Both the position numbers and the translations under genes were made by a program. Positions 1-5,491 of a stretch of 5,491 nt of DNA are shown in pieces (position 1 is the first letter of the stretch; each line of letters opens with the position of its first letter). The DNA is taken from the NCBI GenBank assembly GCA_019118725.1, contig DWYO01000045.1, positions 1 through 5,491 of the forward strand, read 5' to 3'. The notes under the pieces were generated by a model. It was not told the DNA's origin and made no database searches. It saw nothing but the letters and a program-made list of their open reading frames with translations. The stretch comes from Candidatus Parabacteroides intestinavium. Lineage in GTDB: Bacteria; Bacteroidota; Bacteroidia; Bacteroidales; Tannerellaceae.

Positions 1-6
1 AAAGCT

Positions 7-127
7 CTTCGGGTATTTTGCCCCTTCTGCCAGCATCTTGCTTCCCGACTTGCCTCGACGTAGCCCGCTACGCCTTCTGCAAGCCGAAAAGCAATCCGCA
101 AGACATAAGGGGGCAATCTACCCAAAG
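7..127. repeat. ~121-bp imperfect palindromic intergenic repeat
   Basis: The two halves of this stretch are reverse complements with scattered mismatches. CTTCGGGTA at 7-15 pairs with TACCCAAAG at 119-127, and TTGCCCC at 18-24 pairs with the GGGGCAA ending at 116. Further in, the arm at 40-53 pairs with 79-92 (11 of 14 positions), and the centre is CGTAGC-CC-GCTACG at 59-72. Symmetry stops at about 7 and 127, so the element seems complete. It could fold into a long cruciform or RNA hairpin. It resembles my recollection of multicopy intergenic repeats in Bacteroides and Parabacteroides genomes, but copy number cannot be seen here. It lies downstream of the minus-strand GH2 gene, where a structured transcript end would make sense, although no T-tract follows. 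Confidence 0.7.
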
Positions 128-148
128 TCTCATGACCGATTTGGGTTA

Positions 149-210
149 AACAGATTTCCGCGGATTTATTCAGCTGTACATCAATGATATATAATCCGCG
201 GTCATCTGTT
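149..210. repeat. Inverted repeat with 18-nt arms (CCGCGGATT type)
   Basis: The arm at 149-166 (AACAGATTTCCGCGGATT) and the arm at 193-210 are reverse complements at 16 of 18 positions. The only differences are two adjacent bases between AACAGAT and CCGCGGATT. The 26-nt loop is A/T-rich. Just beyond the right arm, degenerate direct copies of (T/C)ATCTGT continue at about 10-nt spacing (near 202, 212 and 221). This pattern recalls dispersed CAGATT/CCGCGGATT intergenic repeats of Bacteroidetes. Together with the palindrome at 7-127 it fills most of the gene-free 278 bases at the window start. No function can be assigned from the sequence. Confidence 0.6.
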
Positions 211-278
211 GTTATCTGTGTCATCAGCGTGCAATTTTTATATTTTGACAACCGTCTTAAGGAGCGTCAACCAAACGG

Positions 279-2126
279 TTATTTCCGGAGAGGTTTACTT
301 CGGGTACTTTCTATTACCGCCTGATTGATTTCGCGTACTTTGTCTATATCCATTTTTTCCACGGCACGGTCGTAGGTTACCAAACCGTTTATTTCATGTT
401 CCACATCGGTAGTTTGTGTATAGATGGCCGTACTCAGGCTATAATACTTGATCATCTGCTCCAATTCGTTCAGCATATAAATATAGGTATCGGTCAATTG
501 TTCCTTGTTGAGCATCATCTCGTAGGCATCATTCCGTACCGGCCATAGATGGTTGCGTACGAACAGGCCTTTCCCTCCGAATTCGCCTAACGATACGGCA
601 CGTTTGCCATCCGGCTTGGCAATGGCATTCGGCTCAATCTTGCCATAGTGGTGCATATCCACAAAGTCACCGTTCTTCGGGTCTCCGTATGCCGGACGAT
701 AGCCGGGCGCATAATTGTAGCCCGACATGCCATTCACTAACCGACTCGGGTCATATTGTTTGGCCCAATCGGTAATCCGGGTAGCATCAAAAGCCCCCCA
801 GTTCTCGTTGAAAGGCACCCAAACGACAATAGAAGGCGAACTGATATGCTGGTCTATCATTACTTGAAATTCATCACAGAACTGCTTACGGACAGCTGTC
901 GAATCGTTGTCGTCCGGATGCCACAGATTAGGCATATCCTGCCAGACCATCAGGCCTAACCGGTCACAATGATAATACCAGCGTTGAGGCTCTACTTTGA
1001 TATGCTTGCGGATAACGTTGAATCCGGCACGTTTGGCCAGTTCGATGTCATAAAGTAAAGCTTCATCTGTCGGGGCCGTGAATGCTCCTTCCGGCCAATA
1101 TCCCTGGTCCAATAATCCGATATGGAATACGAATTCGCCATTCAGCAACGGACGGATTACGCCATCCACCTCGCCCAGTTCAACGGAACGCATCCCGAAG
1201 TAGGACGAGACCTCGTCTATCACTTTGCCGTTTTTGTTTTTGAGCTGGAGCTTCAGGTCATATAGGAATGGATCATCGGGGCTCCAGAGACGCGGATTCC
1301 GGATTGGCAAGGAGAACTCTTCTCCTACGGCGCCTTCAGCCTGGGCAATGACCTTCGTCCCGATACTGGCTATGGCCGATACCTGCAAATTCTTTCCTTT
1401 TTTGTTGGTATATGTTGTAATATTCAACTGCTCACCCTTTACATTCGGAATTAACTTCAGTTGTTCGATGTGCTGTTTTGCCACCGGTTCCAACCAGACC
1501 GTTTGCCAGATACCGGAGGTGAAGATATAATCTCCTTTTTCGCCATTCTTTCCACAGGGAGCCTTGCCGTCGTTCGGGTCATAGACGCCAACCACCAGCT
1601 GATTCTCCCCGGTTTGCAATTGGTCGGTGATGTCGAATGAGAAACTGTCGTATCCCCCGACATGGGTCCCCACCTTTTTCCCATTCACAAAAACCGAACA
1701 AATGCGATCGGCCGCCCCGAAATGAAGCAATACCTGCTGTTTTTCCCAAGCGTCCGGTACTCTGAATGTCCGTTTGTACCAAAGATTGTTTTCTCCGTCA
1801 CGATGGATCCCGGATAATTCCGATTCCGGCGGATAAGGAACCCGTATCTTTTCCGCAGAAGCAAACGAAGGGATTTGGGTGGCATTTGTCGGATTCGGTA
1901 ATTCTTTTCCTCCGATATAATCCCACAATCCGTTCAGGTTCACCCAATCTGTACGTACCATTTGCGGACGCGGATATTCCGGGAGAGGCACTTCGGCTGA
2001 TAGAGCTTCTTCAGTCCAGGGGGTGGGCAAGGTAAATTCATCCCGTGTCGTTTGTGCCTCTGCGATGAAGATTCCTCCCATCAACAAGGCAGAGGCCAAA
2101 AAGCCAGTAAACATAGTTTGTTTCAT
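279..2126 (-). CDS. Secreted glycoside hydrolase family 2 enzyme (beta-galactosidase-like)
   Basis: This 615-residue protein is a retaining exo-glycosidase of family GH2, probably acting in the periplasm or at the cell surface. Residues 1-24 form a signal peptide with a basic start, a hydrophobic core and an A-E-A type signal peptidase I site before Gln25; there is no lipobox cysteine. The N-terminal jelly-roll sugar-binding domain spans about 45-215 (NGLWDY at 65-70, NNLWYKRTF at 113-121, FVNGKKVG at 146-153). An Ig-like domain follows at about 216-315, then a TIM barrel at about 330-600. The acid/base is most likely Glu441 in PFNENWG, and the nucleophile Glu515 in SLGEFGG. The chain ends soon after the barrel, so it is shorter than LacZ-type enzymes and lacks extra C-terminal modules. 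No N-x-K motif typical of beta-glucuronidases is evident after the nucleophile, which mildly disfavours that activity. Beta-galactosidase or alpha-L-arabinopyranosidase activity remains possible; the exact sugar cannot be read from sequence. It is divergent from the GH78 gene across 92 bp. Confidence 0.9.
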   Translation of the reverse strand: MKQTMFTGFLASALLMGGIFIAEAQTTRDEFTLPTPWTEEALSAEVPLPEYPRPQMVRTDWVNLNGLWDYIGGKELPNPTNATQIPSFASAEKIRVPYPPESELSGIHRDGENNLWYKRTFRVPDAWEKQQVLLHFGAADRICSVFVNGKKVGTHVGGYDSFSFDITDQLQTGENQLVVGVYDPNDGKAPCGKNGEKGDYIFTSGIWQTVWLEPVAKQHIEQLKLIPNVKGEQLNITTYTNKKGKNLQVSAIASIGTKVIAQAEGAVGEEFSLPIRNPRLWSPDDPFLYDLKLQLKNKNGKVIDEVSSYFGMRSVELGEVDGVIRPLLNGEFVFHIGLLDQGYWPEGAFTAPTDEALLYDIELAKRAGFNVIRKHIKVEPQRWYYHCDRLGLMVWQDMPNLWHPDDNDSTAVRKQFCDEFQVMIDQHISSPSIVVWVPFNENWGAFDATRITDWAKQYDPSRLVNGMSGYNYAPGYRPAYGDPKNGDFVDMHHYGKIEPNAIAKPDGKRAVSLGEFGGKGLFVRNHLWPVRNDAYEMMLNKEQLTDTYIYMLNELEQMIKYYSLSTAIYTQTTDVEHEINGLVTYDRAVEKMDIDKVREINQAVIESTRSKPLRK

Positions 2127-2157
2127 GATATAATAAATTTAATCGTAAAATTTGGTG

Positions 2158-2191
2158 TGAAGATAAAAAGAAATCATGTATATTTACCCAA
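2158..2191 (-). promoter_or_regulatory. Candidate promoter of the GH2 gene
   Basis: On the minus strand, TATCTTCA (plus-strand positions 2158-2165) matches the Bacteroidetes -7 consensus TAnnTTTG at four of six fixed positions. A possible -33 TTG lies at 2189-2191, but the 23-nt gap is longer than the usual 19-21, so this pairing is weak. Initiation would fall near 2152, giving a leader of about 25 nt that is rich in A and T and has no Shine-Dalgarno site. It interlocks with the candidate promoter of the rhamnosidase gene on the other strand. Confidence 0.35.
2179..2186 (+). promoter_or_regulatory. Candidate -7 element of the GH78 gene
   Basis: TATATTTA matches the Bacteroidetes -7 consensus TAnnTTTG except for the final base. 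TTTG at 2151-2154 could serve as the -33 element, but the gap to it is 24 nt, longer than usual. Initiation near 2191-2193 would give a leader of about 26 nt. That leader is A-rich (AAAACTAAAAAACAC) rather than carrying a Shine-Dalgarno site, which is typical of this phylum. Confidence 0.3.
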
Positions 2192-2218
2192 CCAGAAAAC
2201 TAAAAAACACTTTTTCTT

Positions 2219-5005
2219 ATGAACCGGAAATTTTTATACCTGATTGCTATCCTGTTATGCGGCTTTTCACCTGCATGGGGTGCCGAGTTTTTTTCTGTAT
2301 GGAACCTGCGGTGCGAGCAAGCACGAAATCCTTTGGGGGTAGAGACCTTGGCTCCCCGTTTCAGTTGGCAAATCTATTCAGATACGCGCAATTTCCGGCA
2401 ATCGGCTTACCGGATACTTGTGGCGGACACGCCCGATGAATTGAGTCACGATGAAGGAACGGTCTGGGATAGCGGGAAAGTAGACACCTCTCATTCCATT
2501 CTCATCCCGTTTGCCGGAGATAAGCTGGCCTCCGGTACGACCTACTATTGGAAAGTGAAAATCTGGAATCAAGATGATGAGGCTTCGCCTTGGAGCCAGC
2601 CCCAACAATTCACGATGGGACTTTTCACACCGGAAGATTGGGGACAGGCTCGATGGATTGCTTTGGAGAACGATAAGCCCGGAGAGATTATCACCCAAGG
2701 CATTCATGGGTTGGGGGAAGTGGATAAGGTTTTCGCCAAAGACCAGAAAATAGGCATGTACAAATTGCCCCAATTCCGAAAAGAGTTTGCCCTGACCAAA
2801 AAGATAAAGCGGGCCATAGCTTACGTTTCCGGATTAGGACATTTCGATCTTTTCTTGAACGGGAAGAAGGTGGGCGATCATTTCCTGGATCCGGGATGGA
2901 CCAAATACGACAAGTGCGCCTTGTATGTTCCGTTTGATGTTACCGGTCAGCTCCGTTCCGGCCGGAATGCGATTGGTGCCCGATTGGGTAACGGCTTTTT
3001 TAATATCCCTAAAGAGCGCTATTTTAAGCTGATTGCTTCTTACGGGGCTCCCCGGTTGCTTTTGTGCCTCAAGATAGAATATGCTGATGGAACCCAAGAG
3101 AACGTCATAACCGATTCCTCCTGGAAGGCTTCGGAAAGCCCGATAACGTATAGCAGTATCTATGGCGGAGAGGATTATGATGCCAATCGGGAGCAGTCGG
3201 GCTGGAATGAAACGGGCTTTGATGACCGGTCCTGGAGACCGGCCATCGTCCTTCCTTGGGAAACCCGTCTGTTGGCTCAGTTATCTGCTCCTTTGCAGGT
3301 AAGAGACACCCTGCCTGCGGTTCGGATTTTCCAAAACCAATCGGGAAGATGGGTGTACGATTTAGGACAGAATTTCTCCGGAATTATCCGTATGTCGGTC
3401 AATTCCAGTCAGAAGCAAGAGATCCGTTTTTATCCGGCGGAGCTGCTTAACCCCGATAGTACCGTGAATCAAAGTGCTTCCGGCGCTCCTTACTGGCTGG
3501 GGTATACCTCTAAAGGAAGCGGAGTGGAGCATTGGCAACCCCAGTTTACCTATTATGGGTTCCGTTATGTCGAAATAGAGGGGGCTGTGCCGACCGGAAT
3601 GGCTAATCCTCAACATCTTCCGGAGATAGTCTCGCTTTGCGGACTGCATACCTGTAACTCCGCCGAGAAGGTCGGAAGTTTTCATTGTTCGAAACCTCTG
3701 TTCAATCAGACGTATGAGTTGATAGACTGGGCTATCCGCAGTAATATGGCCAGTGTGCTGACCGATTGTCCGCATCGGGAAAAGTTAGGTTGGCTGGAAC
3801 AGGTGCATCTGATGCAATATTCCGTGCAATACCGGTATAATATGGCACGTATGTATGAGAAGATCATGAACGATATCCGCTCGACACAGGCCGGGAATGG
3901 CATGGTCCCGGATATTGCCCCGGAATTGGTCGAGTTTGAAGGCGGATTCAAAGATACCCCGGAGTGGGGGAGTTCGTTGATCATCAGTCCCTGGTATATT
4001 TATCTATGGTATGGGGACCGGCGTCTTATCGAGGAATATTATCCGGATATGCAACGTTACGTGGAGTATTTGGGCACGAAGGCGGACGGGCATATCGTGG
4101 CGTATGGCTTGGGGGATTGGTTTGACATCGGGCCGAACGCGCCGGGTGTCTCTCAATTGACCTCGAATGGCGTAACCGCTACCGCTATTTATTATTACGA
4201 TGTTTGTCTGATGGGCAAAATGGCCTCACTTTTAGGAAAAACGGATGATGCCGCCCGATACGGACGCTTGGCTCAAGAGATAAAGGAGGCGTTTAACCGG
4301 AAGTTCTGGAACGGGCAGACCGGACAATATGACCGGAATAGTCAGACTGCCAATGCGATTGCCCTTTACACGGGATTGGTGCCTCCTGAGAATCGTCCGA
4401 AGGTATATGAGAACCTTGTTTCGGATATCCGTGCGCGGAAAAACGGACTGACCGCCGGGGATGTTGGTTATCGTTATGTCTTGCGTGCTTTGGAAGAGGG
4501 TGGCTTCTCCGACCTGATTTATGCGATGAACAGCCGTTATGACTCGCCGGGGTATGGATGGCAATTGGCGCATGGGGCCACGGCTCTGACTGAGTCCTGG
4601 CAAGCTTATGGATTTGTTTCGAACAATCATTTCATGTTGGGACATCTGATGGAATGGCTTTTTAGCGGATTGGGAGGAATCCGCCAAGCCGATACTTCCA
4701 TTGCTTACAAGCAGGTCGTTATCCGGCCTATACCGGTCGGGGATGTCCGATCCGCACGCACTACATATCAATCGCCTTACGGAGAAATCCTTTCCGAATG
4801 GAGTGATTCGGACGAACGGTTCGCTATCCGGGTCGGGATACCGGCCAATAGCTCCGCTTTCGTTTATCTTCCGGCCTCTGACGCTGGAAGCATTGCCGAG
4901 AGTGGCTTGAGCCTGGCTGATTCCGGCATTACATGGCATAAAGAAGATAACTATATTGTAGTTGAAATTGGTTCCGGAGAATACCGGTTTGAGGTGAGGA
5001 AGTAA
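2219..5005 (+). CDS. Secreted alpha-L-rhamnosidase, glycoside hydrolase family 78
   Basis: This 928-residue inverting enzyme should release terminal alpha-L-rhamnose from plant glycans or glycosides, probably in the periplasm. Residues 1-21 are a signal peptide cleaved around A-W-G before Ala22; Cys14 is not in a lipobox. The order of domains is an N-terminal Ig-like domain at about 25-135, a rhamnosidase N-terminal carbohydrate-binding domain at about 185-365 (GHFDLFLNGKKVG at 207-219, LDPGWTKYDK at 223-232), a concanavalin-like domain at about 368-475, the catalytic (alpha/alpha)6 barrel at about 480-825, and a C-terminal beta domain to about 905. By family comparison, the general acid is Glu521 in DCPHREKLGWLEQ (516-528), with Trp525 four residues on, and the general base is Glu792 in GATALTESW. 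His804 in NNHFMLG is the usual substrate-contacting histidine. Length is normal for the family and nothing suggests truncation. The start is supported by the signal peptide beginning directly there. It is divergent from the GH2 gene, consistent with use on a shared glycan. Confidence 0.95.
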   Translation: MNRKFLYLIAILLCGFSPAWGAEFFSVWNLRCEQARNPLGVETLAPRFSWQIYSDTRNFRQSAYRILVADTPDELSHDEGTVWDSGKVDTSHSILIPFAGDKLASGTTYYWKVKIWNQDDEASPWSQPQQFTMGLFTPEDWGQARWIALENDKPGEIITQGIHGLGEVDKVFAKDQKIGMYKLPQFRKEFALTKKIKRAIAYVSGLGHFDLFLNGKKVGDHFLDPGWTKYDKCALYVPFDVTGQLRSGRNAIGARLGNGFFNIPKERYFKLIASYGAPRLLLCLKIEYADGTQENVITDSSWKASESPITYSSIYGGEDYDANREQSGWNETGFDDRSWRPAIVLPWETRLLAQLSAPLQVRDTLPAVRIFQNQSGRWVYDLGQNFSGIIRMSVNSSQKQEIRFYPAELLNPDSTVNQSASGAPYWLGYTSKGSGVEHWQPQFTYYGFRYVEIEGAVPTGMANPQHLPEIVSLCGLHTCNSAEKVGSFHCSKPLFNQTYELIDWAIRSNMASVLTDCPHREKLGWLEQVHLMQYSVQYRYNMARMYEKIMNDIRSTQAGNGMVPDIAPELVEFEGGFKDTPEWGSSLIISPWYIYLWYGDRRLIEEYYPDMQRYVEYLGTKADGHIVAYGLGDWFDIGPNAPGVSQLTSNGVTATAIYYYDVCLMGKMASLLGKTDDAARYGRLAQEIKEAFNRKFWNGQTGQYDRNSQTANAIALYTGLVPPENRPKVYENLVSDIRARKNGLTAGDVGYRYVLRALEEGGFSDLIYAMNSRYDSPGYGWQLAHGATALTESWQAYGFVSNNHFMLGHLMEWLFSGLGGIRQADTSIAYKQVVIRPIPVGDVRSARTTYQSPYGEILSEWSDSDERFAIRVGIPANSSAFVYLPASDAGSIAESGLSLADSGITWHKEDNYIVVEIGSGEYRFEVRK

Positions 5006-5029
5006 GCAAAAAGATGAATCGTTTTGTTT

Positions 5030-5117
5030 GCATCACCCGGGTGATTTAATTGCATCACAGTTGTGATTTAATTGCATCACCCGGGTGATGCAATTGATTC
5101 ACGGCTGTGATGCAATT
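5030..5117. repeat. Four tandem 22-bp units, each with an internal palindrome
   Basis: The units lie at 5030-5051, 5052-5073, 5074-5095 and 5096-5117 with no gaps. All end in AATT, and the first three begin GCATCAC. Units 1 and 3 have the perfect palindromic core ATCACCCGGGTGAT. Unit 2 has ATCACAGTTGTGAT and unit 4 a degenerate TTCACGGCTGTGAT, so core types alternate in a 44-bp higher-order pattern. Units 1-2 end GATTTAATT and units 3-4 GATGCAATT. The array starts 24 bp after the rhamnosidase stop codon and ends about 70 bp before the -33 element of the next gene. It could be a set of dimer-binding operator sites two helical turns apart, or a string of RNA hairpins at the transcript end. The hairpins are not followed by a proper T-tract, so a simple intrinsic terminator is a poor fit. 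It is not CRISPR, because there are no unique spacers. Confidence 0.85.
5070..5095. repeat. Perfect 26-bp palindrome within the 22-bp array
   Basis: Unit 3 plus the last four bases of unit 2 form an uninterrupted perfect palindrome. As RNA this gives an 11-bp stem (AATTGCATCAC with GTGATGCAATT) closed by a CCGG tetraloop. The neighbouring units share the core, but their outer arms are broken (TTAATT or GATTCAC), so only this unit is fully symmetric. It could be the strongest site of the array for a symmetric DNA-binding protein, or a stable 3'-end hairpin of the rhamnosidase mRNA. It also contains a central CCCGGG. Confidence 0.8.
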
Positions 5118-5186
5118 AGTTTGTCAGGAGGTCGCAAAAAACAGGCTGGCCGGACAAGGAAGAAGAAGTACGGATTTCCTATTGGG

Positions 5187-5216
5187 TTGGCGGTTGGGGA
5201 AATTTTATTACTTTTG
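5187..5216 (+). promoter_or_regulatory. Bacteroidetes-type promoter of the lipoprotein gene
   Basis: TACTTTTG at 5209-5216 is an exact match to the -7 consensus TAnnTTTG. A TTG at 5187-5189 sits 19 nt upstream, the expected position for the -33 element. Transcription would begin near 5221-5222. That makes the ATG at 5226 almost leaderless and favours the in-frame ATG at 5241, with a leader of about 20 nt. The rest of the spacer between the palindromic array and this promoter (5118-5186) shows nothing recognisable. Confidence 0.55.
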
Positions 5217-5240
5217 CGGCATAATATGAATATAGGACCG

Positions 5241-5491
5241 ATGAAACGAACGATATACTATCTGCTGTTCTTATGCCTGCTGACCGGCTGCTACCCTGAC
5301 ATGAAGCCGCAACTGGAGGAGGCTGAGGCGCTGTTGACGGAGAATCCCGACAGTGCCTATCGGTTGTTGCAATCCATCGAACGGCCGGAACGGCGTCAGG
5401 AGGCGGAGTACGCCACGTGGTGCCTGCTGATGACGCAGGCTACCGACAAGAGCTTCCGCGAACATACCTCCGACTCGCTGATACGGGTGGC
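5241..5491 (+). CDS. N-terminal part of a TPR-like lipoprotein (runs off the window end)
   Basis: Only the first 83 complete codons are visible. Residues 1-16 are a lipoprotein signal peptide (basic MKR, a hydrophobic YYLLFLCLL core) ending in the lipobox L-T-G-C, so Cys17 should be lipidated and the protein membrane-anchored. The mature part starts with helical, tetratricopeptide-like sequence: LEEAEALLTENPDSAYRLLQ at about 25-44, then AEYATWCLLMTQATDKS, ending in HTSDSLIRV. This pattern (the PDSAY.LL helix, then a YA..CLL.TQA.DK helix, then SDSLI) is characteristic of a large Bacteroidales family of TPR lipoproteins. Many members, as I recall, continue for several hundred residues through TPRs to a transmembrane segment and a regulatory-looking C-terminus; none of that is visible here. 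Two in-frame starts exist, 5226 and 5241. The latter is preferred because of the promoter position, a nearby AGGA and a canonical signal peptide. It appears to be a separate transcription unit from the rhamnosidase gene. Confidence 0.8.
   Translation, partial: MKRTIYYLLFLCLLTGCYPDMKPQLEEAEALLTENPDSAYRLLQSIERPERRQEAEYATWCLLMTQATDKSFREHTSDSLIRV

Noticed and set aside
2..187. Open frame of about 61 codons on the plus strand entering from the window edge, possibly the tail of an upstream gene
   Set aside because: It coincides with the 7-127 palindrome and the first arm of the second inverted repeat, and its composition reflects those repeats. It looks like the spurious hypothetical proteins often called across such elements. 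The sequence before the window would settle it.
250..280. Intrinsic terminator of the GH2 gene (AACCGT at 250-255 with ACGGTT at 275-280)
   Set aside because: The stem is only 6 bp with a 19-nt loop, overlaps the stop codon, and is followed on the minus strand by A-rich rather than T-rich sequence.
4232..4939. 235-codon minus-strand open frame antisense to the rhamnosidase gene
   Set aside because: It lies wholly opposite the catalytic and C-terminal domains of a well-supported gene. Its translation shows no recognisable domain, no plausible start context and the serine/arginine/proline-rich look of an antisense shadow.
5006..5031. GCAAA/TTTGC inverted repeat just after the rhamnosidase stop as a terminator
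   Set aside because: The stem is short, A/T-rich and not followed by a T-run; it is compatible with chance.
5030..5117. CRISPR array
   Set aside because: The units are contiguous with no unique spacers, are 22 bp long and palindromic throughout, and no cas genes are nearby.
5226..5240. ATG at 5226 as start of the lipoprotein gene
   Set aside because: It lies only about 5 nt after the predicted transcription start and adds MNIGP before a canonical MKR signal peptide. The ATG at 5241 is better supported.

Overview
The window looks like gut-type Bacteroidales DNA (Bacteroides or Parabacteroides). The reasons are two secreted plant-glycan hydrolases on opposite strands, A/T-rich leaders in place of strong Shine-Dalgarno sites, a good match to the Bacteroidetes -7 promoter element (TAnnTTTG) before the third gene, and a lipoprotein start typical of the Bacteroidales TPR proteins. 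Genus cannot be fixed from the sequence alone.

Layout: positions 1-278 hold no credible gene. They contain a ~121-bp imperfect palindrome (7-127) and a second inverted repeat (149-210); both look like dispersed intergenic repeat DNA. A complete minus-strand gene (279-2126) encodes a secreted, compact family 2 glycoside hydrolase of 615 residues. A 92-bp divergent promoter region (2127-2218) separates it from a complete plus-strand gene (2219-5005) for a secreted family 78 alpha-L-rhamnosidase of 928 residues. Downstream, 5030-5117 is an exact four-unit tandem array of 22-bp units, each carrying an internal palindrome and alternating between two core types; it includes a perfect 26-bp palindrome. 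After a short spacer with a recognisable promoter, a lipoprotein gene starts at 5241 and runs off the window end.

How the genes work together: the GH2 and GH78 enzymes both carry export signals and are transcribed divergently from one short region. This fits joint trimming of a rhamnose-containing plant glycan, such as rhamnogalacturonan side chains, arabinogalactan decorations or flavonoid glycosides. No SusC/SusD pair, sulfatase or sensor is visible here, so membership in a polysaccharide utilization locus is inferred. The lipoprotein has its own promoter and is probably a separate transcription unit.

No clear new multi-gene system is visible. The least explained item is the 22-bp palindromic array at 5030-5117.
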